Positions 8,959-18,447 of a stretch of DNA of 64,000 nucleotides are shown one piece after another. The notes under the pieces were generated by a model. The model saw only the letters and a list, made by a program, of their open reading frames with translations. It was not told the DNA's origin and did not search any database. The first letter of the stretch is position 1; every line of letters starts with the position of its first letter. Both the position numbers and the translations under genes were made by a program. This DNA is from Aquabacterium humicola (lineage in GTDB: Bacteria > Pseudomonadota > Gammaproteobacteria > Burkholderiales > Burkholderiaceae_C), in NCBI RefSeq assembly GCF_030167915.1, contig NZ_JARGNB010000005.1:62001-126000 (forward strand), given 5' to 3'.

Positions 8959-11103
8959 CTACACCTTGTCGACCACGAGGTAGTCGTAGTCGCGGCCGTA
9001 CTTGTTCTTGATCGACTTCTTCTTCATGAGCTCGGGGAAGGCGTGGTAGTGCCGCTTCTTCACCTTGGTGTGGTTCTGGCCCATGATCGAATCCTTGTCG
9101 ATGCCGGCCACCGCGCCATCGCCGGACATCGCCGGATCGACCGCGCCGCCGGTGTACTCGTCCGGGTTGTCCATGTGGTGGCCGGCCTCGTGCGCCAGCA
9201 GCGTATCGCGCGGATCGCCCATGAAGAAGGTGCCGGCATTCGAGCGGAAGGTCTCGCGGCCGACGCCGATCACGTCCGCCCCGTCGACGGTGACCGTCGT
9301 GAGCTTGACGTCGACCTCGACGTCGTAGCGGCAGCATCGCACCGCGTTGCCCGAGTGGCAGTCCTTGCGCCGCAGCTGCCACACCGCGCTCCACTTGTCG
9401 TGCGAGGTCTTGACCCACTTGTCGCGCTTGGCAACCAGCTTCGGGTCGTTGAAGTCGTAGTCGGTGAAGGTGGTCGGGAACGGTCCGCCGGTGTTCGGCT
9501 GCTTCGGCACGAACTGCGCGCCGTTCTTGATCAGCCCGATCGCCGTGTACAACACCGCGTTCGCATCCGCCGCCGCCTTGAAGCCGGCCGGCAGTGCCTT
9601 CCAGCGCGTGCCGTCGTGGTACTGGTCGGGCATGAAGGTATTGCTGCCGGTGACACGCGCCCAGCGCCAGCCGGCGCTGCCCGGGCCGTTCGTGGCGGTG
9701 CCGGTGATGCCGAAGGTGTTGAGGTCGACCATGTAGGCCCCCCACACCTTCATGATCTTGAATTCCGGATGCACCTTGGCCTTGAACTTGTCGATCTTCA
9801 TCAGGAACTTCGAGTCGTTCCCGAAACCGCTCCAGGTCCGGTGCTCGGAGAGTTCCTCGTCCGGCGCGTCGAGCAGGGCCTCGACCGTCAGCGGCTTGCT
9901 GCCCGGATCGACCAGCGCCTTGGCCGGGCTGGCCGCATCGACGGTGGCCTCGATCACCACCTTGTCGAAGAAGCTGCTGCCGTTCTTGAAGTCGACATCC
10001 TTGACTTCGAACTCGTGGCTCAACTGCCCGCCCGCGGGCATCACGTCCAGCGGTTTCAAGGTCGACGAGCCCTGCTTCGCCTTGAGCTGGAAGCGCACCG
10101 CCGTGCCGTCGGGCAGGTTCGTGGTGGCCAGCAGCTTGACCTTGTCGCCGCAGAAGGCCTTCTCCGGCTCGAAGCGCAGGTCCTTGATGAAGAAGACCAC
10201 CGCCTTGGCGCGCTCGCAGGGCGACTCCACGGCAATCCGGTGATAGAAGCGGCAGCCGAAGGTGTCCTTCGTCTCCTCGAACTCGCGCCGGTCGCCCGAG
10301 GGGTTGCGCCGCACCTTCTCGTCGGACCACAGCCGCTTCGTGCAGCCCGCGGTGTCTTCCTTCGCCCGGGGGCACGGCCACTTGCCGGGGCTGACCACCG
10401 AGCCGGGCCGGAACAGGTAGGCCAGCACGCGCCGGTTCGGCGCGTTCTCCTCGTTGCGCTTCTTGTGGTTCTTGTCCAGGTCCTGCGTCTCCTTCGTGGA
10501 GAACACCAGCAGCGGGTTGAACTCGCCGCAGCCCTGGTAGTCGCCCTTGCCGTCCGGGTCCGCGCCCCGGGCCAGGAAGTCGCCCGGCGTCAGCACCATC
10601 TCGCCGCACACCAGGTCCATGTAGGCGCGGAACAGGATCGCGCGGTCGACCGGCTTGCTCACCGTGGAATGCGGCTGGCCCAGCGCATCCTGCATGCGGT
10701 TGATCGACTTCTGGCCCCACACGTCGCCGCCCATCGAGTGCGGCTTCTTGTACAGCTCTTCCCACATCGCCTCGCGCCGGATCAGCATCGCGTAGACGGC
10801 GATGGCGCGGCGGCCGCTCAGCTCCTTGTTGTACTGGTCGTTGCCCACCGGGTCGGCATGCCCGAACACCGAGATCGGCGCGCCCGGATGTTCGGCCCGC
10901 AGCTTGGCGAGCATCTGCATCTCGTCGGCGGCATCGGGCAGCACGAACGAGGAATCGAACTCGAAGCGCACGTCCTTGATGTGCCAGCACGCCAGCGGCA
11001 CCAGCGCCATGCGGTAGGTGTTGTGCTTGTCCTCGGTGGTCGGGCCCGCGCGCAGCAGGTGATCGACCTGGAGGGTGTGGGTGCCGGAGATGCCGCCAGA
11101 CAT
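8959..11103 (-). CDS. OmpA-like protein with C-terminal HExxH metallopeptidase domain
   Basis: A 714-residue protein (start MSGGISGTHTLQVDH). Residues about 50-150 form an OmpA-type peptidoglycan-binding domain: VRFEFDSSFVLPDA, then ISVFGHADPVGNDQYNKELS and RRAIAVYAML. The middle (about 320-440) looks like Ig-type beta segments. Near the C-terminus is LLAHEAGHHMDNPDEY, with the zinc-binding HEAGH at 638-642 followed by a PDEY turn, typical of zinc metallopeptidases. There is no signal peptide, unusual for an OmpA protein but expected of a cargo moved by a contractile or type VI-like machine. No VgrG or PAAR gene is in the window, so the delivery route is unknown. Coupled with a LysM protein upstream and two unknown genes downstream. 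Confidence 0.7.
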   Translation of the reverse strand: MSGGISGTHTLQVDHLLRAGPTTEDKHNTYRMALVPLACWHIKDVRFEFDSSFVLPDAADEMQMLAKLRAEHPGAPISVFGHADPVGNDQYNKELSGRRAIAVYAMLIRREAMWEELYKKPHSMGGDVWGQKSINRMQDALGQPHSTVSKPVDRAILFRAYMDLVCGEMVLTPGDFLARGADPDGKGDYQGCGEFNPLLVFSTKETQDLDKNHKKRNEENAPNRRVLAYLFRPGSVVSPGKWPCPRAKEDTAGCTKRLWSDEKVRRNPSGDRREFEETKDTFGCRFYHRIAVESPCERAKAVVFFIKDLRFEPEKAFCGDKVKLLATTNLPDGTAVRFQLKAKQGSSTLKPLDVMPAGGQLSHEFEVKDVDFKNGSSFFDKVVIEATVDAASPAKALVDPGSKPLTVEALLDAPDEELSEHRTWSGFGNDSKFLMKIDKFKAKVHPEFKIMKVWGAYMVDLNTFGITGTATNGPGSAGWRWARVTGSNTFMPDQYHDGTRWKALPAGFKAAADANAVLYTAIGLIKNGAQFVPKQPNTGGPFPTTFTDYDFNDPKLVAKRDKWVKTSHDKWSAVWQLRRKDCHSGNAVRCCRYDVEVDVKLTTVTVDGADVIGVGRETFRSNAGTFFMGDPRDTLLAHEAGHHMDNPDEYTGGAVDPAMSGDGAVAGIDKDSIMGQNHTKVKKRHYHAFPELMKKKSIKNKYGRDYDYLVVDKV

Positions 11104-11123
11104 GTCGTGCCTTCCGCCGTCGC

Positions 11124-11750
11124 CTAACAGCCGTGGATCTCGAGCAGCTTCGCCTGCGTCGCGGCGTCGCACTCGGGGTTCACCGGCGTGAGCTCATGGT
11201 CGCACTTGAATTCCTCGACGGCCGACTTGCGCTCGTCCTCGTCGACCGGGTCCAGCGCGCGGCGGTAGTAGCCCAGGTTCAGCAGGCGCGCGAGCTGGCC
11301 GGACTGTTCTTCCACCGGATCGAGATCGCCGATGCCGATGGCGATCTGGTCGTCGGCGAGCTCGAGCTTGCCGTTGCGCGCGCTGCGGGCGATCGGCTTG
11401 TCGAGCAGGCCGGCCGAGATCGGTTCGCGCGAGGCCTTGCCGTCGATCAGCAGGCCGCAGATCGTGTCCTCGACCGGCTCGCCGTCCACCTTCTGCAGCT
11501 TCACCCGCAGCTTCAGCACTTCCTTCGACAGCCGGAACTTGTGCAGGGCGTCGGTCGGGCGCTGCTCGGTGCGCTGTTCCTTCTCGGGGATGAAGACGCT
11601 GTCGCCCGGCTGCAGCACGTGCGGGTTCTTGCGCAGCGCCTTCAGCGCGGCGTTCTCGGGATGGTCCCAGATCGTGCGCAGGTCGTGGAAGCCGGCCTTC
11701 TCGGCAATGCTCGACAGGTGATCGCCTTGCTCGACGATGTGGATGGGCAT
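11124..11750 (-). CDS. LysM-type protein, first gene of the module
   Basis: A 208-residue protein starting MPIHIVEQGDHLSSIAEKAG. The first 55 residues (HIVEQGDHLSSIAEKAGFHD, RTIWDHPENAALKALRKNPH, VLQPGDSVFIPE) are a LysM-like domain of the variant found next to phage-tail-like and type VI-associated cargo genes. The C-terminal part (ARLLNLGYYRRA, KSAVEEFKCDHELTP, DAATQAKLLEIHGC) resembles a peptidoglycan-binding (PG_binding_1-like) helical domain. No signal peptide. Its stop is 20 bases before the OmpA-metallopeptidase start, so one operon is likely. Confidence 0.7.
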   Translation of the reverse strand: MPIHIVEQGDHLSSIAEKAGFHDLRTIWDHPENAALKALRKNPHVLQPGDSVFIPEKEQRTEQRPTDALHKFRLSKEVLKLRVKLQKVDGEPVEDTICGLLIDGKASREPISAGLLDKPIARSARNGKLELADDQIAIGIGDLDPVEEQSGQLARLLNLGYYRRALDPVDEDERKSAVEEFKCDHELTPVNPECDAATQAKLLEIHGC

Positions 11751-11918
11751 GGTGAAGGGCCGCCTTGCTGCTGCGGGACATGCCCGCGGGCACGTTGCTG
11801 GCCGCACTCTAGCCAAGCGGGCCCGGCACGACCGATGACGTTGGTCATCCGCGGGGGGCACGGGTTGGGGGGGCCGCGCGGCCGGGGCGGCCGCGGTAAC
11901 AAGGCGTGCCGGCCGACG

Positions 11919-13112
11919 TCAGCGTTCCGCGGCCAGGAAACGCTCCACCAGCGCCGTCCAGTACGCCGCGCCGACCGTCAGGTTCGCGTCGTTGAAGTCG
12001 TAGGCGGCGTTGTGCAGCATCGGGCTGTCCTCGCCGTTGCCCAGGCGCAGGAAGCAGCCGGGGCGATGCTGCAGGTAGTACGCGAAGTCCTCGCTGCCGG
12101 TCACCGGGCCGAAGGGGGCGATGACGCGCTCCGGGCCGACCAGGGCCTCGGCCACCTCGCGCGCGAAGGTGGTCTCGGCCTCGCTGTTGACGAGCACCGG
12201 GTAGCCCTCCTCGTAGTCGATCTCCACCCGCCCGCCGTAGCCCTGCACGTGCAGTTGCACGAGCTCGGTGATGCGCTCGCGCAGCCGCTGGCGCACCGCT
12301 TCGCTGAACGAGCGCACGCTCAGGCCGAGCGTGGCGCTTTCGGGGATCACGTTCGGCGCGCTGCCGGCATGCATGCTGCCGATGGTCAGCACCGCGGTCT
12401 GCGTCGGGTCGATGTTGCGCGAGACCACCGTCTGCAGCGCCATCACCAGGCTGCCGGCGATCAGCACCGGGTCCACCGCCAGGTGCGGCCGCGCGGCATG
12501 GCCGCCGCGGCCATGGATCGTGATGTGCACCGTGTCCGAGGCCGACATGAAGGGCCCGCTGCCGAAGGCGAAGCTGCCCGCCGGCATGCCGGGGTGGTTG
12601 TGCAGGCCGAAGATGGCCTCGCAGGGGAAGCGCTCGAACAGGCCGTCGGCGATCATGCGTTGGGCGCCGCTGTCGCGGCCGGCTTCTTCGGCCGGCTGGA
12701 ACACCAGGTGCACGGTGCCCGAGAAGCGCCCGTGCGCGGCCAGGTGGCGGGCGGCGCCGAGCAGCATCGTCGTGTGGCCGTCGTGGCCGCAGGCGTGCAT
12801 CACGCCGGCGTGGCGGCTGGCGTGCGGCAGCGCGGTCTGCTCGAGGATCGGCAGCGCATCCATGTCCGCGCGCAGGCCGACGCTGCGCGGCCCGTCGCCG
12901 CGCCGCAGCGTGCCGACCACGCCATGGCCGCCGACGCCGCGCGTCACCTCGTAGCCCCATTCGACGAGCCGCGCGGCGACCAGCTCGGCCGTCGCCGCTT
13001 CCTTGAACGACAGCTCGGGATGCTGGTGCAGGTGGCGGCGGACCTGCGTCAGCCACTCGGCCGAATCGGCCAGGTCGCCGACGGTGCACAGCGTCTTGTA
13101 GCGGGCATCCAT
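11919..13112 (-). CDS. M20-family amidohydrolase (hippurate hydrolase/aminoacylase type)
   Basis: A 397-residue cytosolic metallo-amidohydrolase. It carries HQHPELSFKE, GLRADMDALPI, the metal-binding MHACGHDGHTTMLLGAA (Cys108, His110), the catalytic FQPAEEAGRDSGAQRMI, and a late FGPVTGSEDFAYYLQHRPG. The family hydrolyses N-acyl amino acids such as hippurate, or related amides. Length and motif order are complete. It stands as a single gene, separated from the LysM module downstream and a PEP-CTERM gene upstream. The exact substrate is not readable. Confidence 0.9.
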   Translation of the reverse strand: MDARYKTLCTVGDLADSAEWLTQVRRHLHQHPELSFKEAATAELVAARLVEWGYEVTRGVGGHGVVGTLRRGDGPRSVGLRADMDALPILEQTALPHASRHAGVMHACGHDGHTTMLLGAARHLAAHGRFSGTVHLVFQPAEEAGRDSGAQRMIADGLFERFPCEAIFGLHNHPGMPAGSFAFGSGPFMSASDTVHITIHGRGGHAARPHLAVDPVLIAGSLVMALQTVVSRNIDPTQTAVLTIGSMHAGSAPNVIPESATLGLSVRSFSEAVRQRLRERITELVQLHVQGYGGRVEIDYEEGYPVLVNSEAETTFAREVAEALVGPERVIAPFGPVTGSEDFAYYLQHRPGCFLRLGNGEDSPMLHNAAYDFNDANLTVGAAYWTALVERFLAAER

Positions 13113-13201
13113 GGGTTGCTTTCTCCGTCAGGGCAGCAACCCGCGAGTGTGCATCGGCGGCAGGCGGGACCTGCCCCGCCGCCGCCGCCGCGGCCACGGC
13201 C

Positions 13202-13747
13202 TCAGCCGCGTCGGCGCCTCAGCGCCAGCCAGGCCAGCGCCGGCAGCAGCAGCGCCCCGCTCGACGGCTCGGGCACGGTGTTCTCCCGGTATGCGGCGCT
13301 CGTGTGCGCCGGCGTCCACCAGATCGCATTGAACTTGCCGGCGATCGAGTAGGCGAAGGCATCGATCTTCGGCACGACACGGTCGAAGACGATCAGGAAG
13401 TCGTCGCCGGCACCATCGCCGACGACCGTGTTGGCGCCGCGCAGCACGCCGCCGATGGCGGTCTGCGTCGACCCCTGGTTCGCGATGCCGACCTCGGCCA
13501 TCGTGTACTGGTGGCCGGCGATCTCGATGTCGATGCTCAGGAACGACTGGATCGCATCGGCCTTGTCGTTCGTGTCCCAGGTCAGGTTCACATCGATCTC
13601 GCCGTCGTAGCCCGGATAGGAAATGCCGACGTTGACGAAGTCCGATGCCTTCAGGTTCAGCGTGACGGTCTCGGCGTGCGCGGTGCCGGCCAGGGCCGTC
13701 GCCAGCAGGACGGCGACGCCGGTGCTGACGAATGAAGTGAGCGACAT
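13202..13747 (-). CDS. PEP-CTERM sorting domain protein
   Basis: A 181-residue secreted protein. MSLTSFVSTGVAVLLATALA followed by GTAHA is a signal peptide ending in AHA. The C-terminus VPEPSSGALLLPALAWLALRRRRG is a textbook PEP-CTERM tail: VPEP, hydrophobic helix, Arg cluster. Such proteins are processed by exosortase in the inner membrane on the way to the surface or biofilm matrix. The start at 13747 has GGAG seven bases upstream. The mature beta-rich domain is of unknown function. No exosortase gene is in the window. Confidence 0.9.
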   Translation of the reverse strand: MSLTSFVSTGVAVLLATALAGTAHAETVTLNLKASDFVNVGISYPGYDGEIDVNLTWDTNDKADAIQSFLSIDIEIAGHQYTMAEVGIANQGSTQTAIGGVLRGANTVVGDGAGDDFLIVFDRVVPKIDAFAYSIAGKFNAIWWTPAHTSAAYRENTVPEPSSGALLLPALAWLALRRRRG

Positions 13748-13978
13748 GTTCGTTCTCCGAAGGCGGGTTGGATGCAACACAATGTATTGATCGCCCGCCC
13801 GCACTGCAGTGACGGACTTCACTCGCCGCGAGCACGCCGCTTGGCCATTGGTCATGCGGCCGCGGATCGACGTCGGGCGCTGCATCGCCTGCCGGCGTCG
13901 TCGCCGGCGCGCTTCGATCGCCAGCGCCGGCTTGCGCGCTGACGGGCAGCGTCACCGGGCTGTGCGGGAGGGCGACGC

Positions 13979-16552
13979 TCAGCTCTTGCCCAGCTGGGCC
14001 AGCTCGGCGTCGCTGAGGCTGCGGCCCTGCGCGCGCAGCGCGTCGCGCACGGGCGCGGGCAAGGCGTCGTGCAGCAGGCCGAGCGTGCGCCCGACGGCCC
14101 ACTGCTCGTTGGCCGTGCGCCCGCCGGACACGGCCTCGTAGCGCGCGTCGGCCGCACCGAGCCACTGCGCAGCGGCCTCGTGCCGGCCCTGCAGCGCGCA
14201 CAGCAGGGCCATCAGGTCCAGGTACTGCGCCAGGTGCGGCCAGTCGCGCCCGACGCTGCGCGACGCGTCCCACGCGGCCTGCAGCAGCTCGCGCGCTTCG
14301 CCGGTCTGTTCGAGCGCCAGGTGCGCCGCGGCCAGGTTCAGGCGGGCCAGCTGCAGCAGGCCGGTGGCGCGCCGCCCGGCCAGCGCCTGCACGAGCGCGC
14401 GACCGGTCTCGACGGCCGCGGCAGCCTGCCCGGCCGTCAGTTCGAAGTCGGCGATGTTGAGGCGGGTCGCCAGGCTGGGGTCGCCTGCGGCCAGGCTCAG
14501 TGCCAGCGTCTGCCGCATGTGGTGCAGCGCCAGCTCGGGCTGCTTCTGCGCCAGCGCCAGGAAGGCCCGGGCGCGCTGCGCGTTGCGCAGGCGCACCGGC
14601 GCCCAGGCCGGGTCGGCCAGCGCATCGGCTTCCTCCAGCAGCGCCTGGGCCTGCTCGAAATCCTGGCCGGCGGCCCGCACCCGGGCCGCCTCGCACAGCA
14701 CGTCGTAACGCATGAAGCGCTCGTCGTCCGACGCGCCCAGGCGCCGCGCCCGCGCCAGCGCCCGCGTCGTGGCCTCCTGGCTGCGCTGCGGCCCGCGGAA
14801 CGTCACCAGGCTGACGACCGACCAGGCGCGGCAGGCCAGCAGGTCGTCGGCGATCTCGCCCGACGCGAGCTGCGATTCGCAGATGCGCACGGCGTCCCGG
14901 GTCTCGACGTGGCGCGGGTCGGGCACGCGTCCCAGCAGGCTGGTGGCCAGCCCGAGCGACAGCCGGTGGTCGGCGGCCTTCTCGGCCCAGGCCAGCGCCT
15001 GCAGCATGTCGACGAACAGGGGCTCGCCGTCGCGACGCCAGCCGGCCACGTCCTGGGCGCCGGCCAGCATGGTCCACTCGGCCCGCTCGAAGGCGTCGAG
15101 CAGCGCGCGCGCATGGCGCTCGCGCACTGCCTGCTCCTCGCCGGCTTCGGCCAGCCGCTCCAGCGCCAGCGCGCGCGGCGATTCCAGCAGCCGGTAGCGC
15201 GGCGTGCCGTCGCCGTCGGCGACCTGCACGTCGACAAGCGAGCGCTGGATCAGCTCGTCCAGCGCGTCCACCACCGCCCAGGGATCGGACGCGGTGCCGT
15301 CGGGCGCATCGGCGCCCAGCTGCTGCACCAGGTCGAGCCCCGCGCTGCCGGCCACCACGCCCAGCCGGCGGAACAGCCGCTGCTGGATCGGCGTCAGCAG
15401 GCCGACGCTCCACTCCAGCGCGGCGCGCAGGCTTTGCTGGCGCGCCGGGGCCAGGCGGCTGCGGCTGGACTTCAGCAGCGCCAGCCGGTCGGTCAGCGCA
15501 TCCAGCAGGCGGGCCAGGCCCAGCAGCGGCGCCCGGGCCGCCGCCAGCTCGATGGCCAGCGCCAGGCCATCGAGGCGCTGGCACAGCGCGATGACCGCGG
15601 GCACGTCGGCATCGGCCAGCACGAAGCGGTGGTCGGCGGCGGCGGCGCGCTCACAGAACAGCGCCACCGCGCCGAAGGCCTGCGCCTCGCGCGCCGGCAG
15701 CACGCCTTGCGGCACCGCCATCGGCCCCAGGCGCAGCACGCGCTCGGACGACAGTCGCAGCGGCGCCTGGCTGGTGACGACCAGGCGGAGGCCCGGCGCC
15801 GCATCGAGCAGGGCCTGCGCCAGCCGGGCGACGTCGTCGAGCAGGTGCTCGGCGTTGTCCAGCGCCACCAGCATCTGCAGGCCGCGCATTGCCTGCGACA
15901 GCTGGGCCAGCGCATCGCCCGGCGGCAGCGGCAGTTCGAGCGCCGCGGCCACCGCGGCGGGCAGCGCCTCGGCGGTCGCGACGGGCCCCAGCTCGACCCA
16001 GCACACGCTCTGCGCGTAGGCATTCGCGCGCAGCTGCAGCAGCGCCTGCGCCAGCCGCGTCTTGCCCATGCCGCCAGCCCCGACGACGGTGACCAGCCGG
16101 TGCTGGTCGATCAGCGTGCCCAGCGCCGCCAGGTCCTCGCTGCGGCCGATCAGCAGCGGCTGCGCCGCCGGCAGGCGGGTGCGCGGGCCGCGCGGCGGCT
16201 CGGGCGGCGGCGCCGCGGCCCTCGGCACCGGCTGCGCCGGCGCCACGAAGCGGTAGCCGCGGCCGGGCACGGTGACCAGCCACTCGGCGCCCAGCGCCTT
16301 GCGCAGCGCATTGACCTGCACGCTGAGGTTGTTTTCCTCGACCACCCGGCCGGGCCAGACCTGCTCGATCAGCTCGTTGCGCGTGACCAGCTGCCCCGCG
16401 CGCTGCGCCAGCGCCAGCAGCAGGTCGAAGGCGCGGCCGCCCAGCGGCACCAGCTCGCCGTCGGCGAGCAGGCGTTGCTCGAGCGACCGCAGCTCGAAGC
16501 GACCGAAACGCAGGACCGCGGGCAGCGGCGGCGGGTTCGACATGTTCGACAT
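13979..16552 (-). CDS. Winged-helix/ATPase/TPR transcriptional regulator
   Basis: An 857-residue regulator. Residues about 12-103 are an OmpR/PhoB-type winged helix (LRFGRFELRSLEQRLLADGE, AFDLLLALAQRAGQLVTRNE, VEENNLSVQVNALRKALG, TVPGRGYRFV). A STAND/NB-ARC-like ATPase follows, with Walker A VVGAGGMGKTRLAQ (about 157-170) and a Walker B LVALDNAEHLLDD. The C-terminal half consists of TPR-like helices. The family integrates an unknown signal and activates nearby genes. ATG at 16552 or at 16543 (nine bases on, a duplicated ATGTCGAAC) may be the start. It is divergent from the chemoreceptor gene. Confidence 0.85.
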   Translation of the reverse strand: MSNMSNPPPLPAVLRFGRFELRSLEQRLLADGELVPLGGRAFDLLLALAQRAGQLVTRNELIEQVWPGRVVEENNLSVQVNALRKALGAEWLVTVPGRGYRFVAPAQPVPRAAAPPPEPPRGPRTRLPAAQPLLIGRSEDLAALGTLIDQHRLVTVVGAGGMGKTRLAQALLQLRANAYAQSVCWVELGPVATAEALPAAVAAALELPLPPGDALAQLSQAMRGLQMLVALDNAEHLLDDVARLAQALLDAAPGLRLVVTSQAPLRLSSERVLRLGPMAVPQGVLPAREAQAFGAVALFCERAAAADHRFVLADADVPAVIALCQRLDGLALAIELAAARAPLLGLARLLDALTDRLALLKSSRSRLAPARQQSLRAALEWSVGLLTPIQQRLFRRLGVVAGSAGLDLVQQLGADAPDGTASDPWAVVDALDELIQRSLVDVQVADGDGTPRYRLLESPRALALERLAEAGEEQAVRERHARALLDAFERAEWTMLAGAQDVAGWRRDGEPLFVDMLQALAWAEKAADHRLSLGLATSLLGRVPDPRHVETRDAVRICESQLASGEIADDLLACRAWSVVSLVTFRGPQRSQEATTRALARARRLGASDDERFMRYDVLCEAARVRAAGQDFEQAQALLEEADALADPAWAPVRLRNAQRARAFLALAQKQPELALHHMRQTLALSLAAGDPSLATRLNIADFELTAGQAAAAVETGRALVQALAGRRATGLLQLARLNLAAAHLALEQTGEARELLQAAWDASRSVGRDWPHLAQYLDLMALLCALQGRHEAAAQWLGAADARYEAVSGGRTANEQWAVGRTLGLLHDALPAPVRDALRAQGRSLSDAELAQLGKS

Positions 16553-16880
16553 GGCAGGGGGCCGAGTGTAGGCATGCGCCGCGTCGCCCGTCGGCGTTCG
16601 AGAGCCCCCTCGGGACCCCGGCGCACAGCGCGGCGCATCGACCCGGCGGCTTGACCATGTCAAGGCTCGGCTTCGAGCACTCCCCACAGTCCCGACAAGC
16701 GATCTCGACCCCCGTGAACGGAGCCCTCCATCGCGGCGCTTCGGTGTTCTCCATCGGCGCGGTTTCATCAGGCGTCTGCCGCTCATTTCGCACGTTTGCG
16801 GCCCTGTACCGTCATCGACGATCGGCCGATCACCAGCAACGACGCCCCGCGTTCCGGGGCACCACCAGGGAGCCCACACG
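16553..16880. promoter_or_regulatory. Divergent intergenic region with a possible sigma-28 element
   Basis: This 328-base gap lies between the winged-helix regulator and the chemoreceptor. On the plus strand GCCGATCA (16825-16832) matches the flagellar sigma-28 -10 element GCCGATAA at seven of eight bases; the -35 is poor. It overlaps a palindrome, CGATCGGCCGATC. AGGGAG shortly before the chemoreceptor ATG is its ribosome binding site. No gene is seen here. Confidence 0.3.
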
Positions 16881-18413
16881 ATGCGACTCAACGAGCCGGT
16901 CACGCAGCGAGAGTTTCAGTTTCCCGAGAACGCGACATTGATGTCCACCACGGACACGCAGAGCCGCATCACCTACGCGAACCAGGCGTTCATCGACGTC
17001 AGCGGCTTCAGCCGCGACGAGATCGCCGGCCAGCCGCACAACCTGGTGCGGCATCCGGACATGCCCAGGCAGGCCTTCGCCGACATGTGGGCGACGCTCA
17101 AGGGCGGCGAGCCGTGGACCGCGCTGGTGAAGAACCGCCGCAAGAACGGCGACCACTACTGGGTGCGCGCCAACGCGACGCCGGTGGTGCGCCAGGGGCG
17201 CACGGTGGGCTACATGTCGGTGCGCACGAAAGCCGAGCGCGCCGAGATCGAGGCCGCCGAGAAGCTCTACCGCGACTTCCGCGACAACCGCGCCGGCAAC
17301 CGCCGCTTCCACAAGGGCCTGATCGTGCGCAGCGGCCTCGGCCGGCTGGGATCGCTGGGGCAGACGATGAGCGTGCGCTGGCGCATCCGCGGCGCGCTGC
17401 TGGCGGCGCTGCCGGTGATGGGCCTCGGCGGCTGGATGGTCGGCGCCGGCGCGGCCGCCTTCGGCATCGGCGCGGGGGTGCTGGGGCTGCTGTCGTGGTG
17501 GCTGGAATCGCAGATCGCCACGCCGCTGGAGCAGGTGCGCGCGCAGGCGCTGCGCGTGGCCAGCGGCGATACGCAGAGCGTGGCGCACATGAACCGCGTC
17601 GACGAGATCGGCATGACGCTGCGCACGATCAGCCAGCTCGGCCTGATGTTCCGCTGGCTGATCGACGACGTGAGCCAGCAGGTGATGACGGTGCAGGCCG
17701 CGGTGAAGGACATCGCGCAGGGCAACAACGACCTGAGCGCACGCACCGAGCAGGCCGCGGCCAGCGTGCAGCAGACGGCCTCGTCGATGGAGCAGATGAC
17801 GGCGACGGTGAAGAACAACGCCGACACCGCCAGCCAGGCCAATGAACTCTCCGGCACCGCCAGCGATGCCGCGGCGGCCGGCGGGCGCGCGGTGTCGGAG
17901 GTGATCTCGACGATGGACGACATCAGCGCCAGCTCGAAGAGGATCGCCGACATCATCGGCGTGATCGACGGCATCGCGTTCCAGACCAACATCCTGGCAC
18001 TGAATGCCGCGGTGGAAGCCGCGCGCGCCGGCGACCAGGGCCGCGGCTTCGCGGTGGTGGCCGGCGAGGTGCGCGCGCTGGCCGGCCGCAGCGCCGACGC
18101 GGCGCGCGAGATCAAGTCGCTGATCGCCGCCAGCGTCGAGAAGGTGGACGCCGGCTCGAAGACCGTGCACGACGCCGGCCGCACGATGCAGGAGATCGTC
18201 GCGCAGGTCTCGCGGGTGTCGGGCCTGATCGCCGAGATCAGCAGCGCCACCGGCGAGCAGAACACCGGCATCGCGCAGGTCGGCCAGGCGGTGTCGCACC
18301 TGGACCAGATCACGCAGCAGAACGCCGCGCTGGTGGAACAGGGCGCCGCCGCGTCGACCAGCCTGCAGCAGCAGGCCGAGCGGCTGGTGGAGGCGGTGTC
18401 GGTGTTCCGCTGA
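16881..18413 (+). CDS. Aer-like methyl-accepting chemotaxis protein with PAS domain
   Basis: A 510-residue receptor. A PAS domain (about 20-120: [54 protein letters not shown]) matches the energy/redox sensor Aer. A hydrophobic hairpin (about 165-215) anchors it in the inner membrane without a large periplasmic loop. HAMP and signalling helices follow, with the conserved tip [20 protein letters not shown] then [15 protein letters not shown], which contacts CheA/CheW. It probably reports redox or oxygen state to the flagellar motor. The two-helix anchor and lack of a periplasmic sensor support Aer type. No che genes are adjacent. Confidence 0.9.
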   Translation: MRLNEPVTQREFQFPENATLMSTTDTQSRITYANQAFIDVSGFSRDEIAGQPHNLVRHPDMPRQAFADMWATLKGGEPWTALVKNRRKNGDHYWVRANATPVVRQGRTVGYMSVRTKAERAEIEAAEKLYRDFRDNRAGNRRFHKGLIVRSGLGRLGSLGQTMSVRWRIRGALLAALPVMGLGGWMVGAGAAAFGIGAGVLGLLSWWLESQIATPLEQVRAQALRVASGDTQSVAHMNRVDEIGMTLRTISQLGLMFRWLIDDVSQQVMTVQAAVKDIAQGNNDLSARTEQAAASVQQTASSMEQMTATVKNNADTASQANELSGTASDAAAAGGRAVSEVISTMDDISASSKRIADIIGVIDGIAFQTNILALNAAVEAARAGDQGRGFAVVAGEVRALAGRSADAAREIKSLIAASVEKVDAGSKTVHDAGRTMQEIVAQVSRVSGLIAEISSATGEQNTGIAQVGQAVSHLDQITQQNAALVEQGAAASTSLQQQAERLVEAVSVFR

Positions 18414-18414
18414 G

Positions 18415-18440
18415 GCGTCGTCGTCGAGCCGGGACGACGC
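18415..18440. terminator. Hairpin between convergent genes
   Basis: GCGTCGTC (18415-18422) and GACGACGC (18433-18440) form a perfect 8-bp stem with a 10-base loop between the chemoreceptor stop and the convergent acyltransferase stop. No T-tract is present. Confidence 0.4.
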
Positions 18441-18447
18441 GCGGCCT

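Noticed and set aside
7302-11750. A complete type VI secretion locus
   Set aside because: No VgrG, Hcp, PAAR, TssB/C or ClpV gene is in the window; only cargo-like genes are visible.
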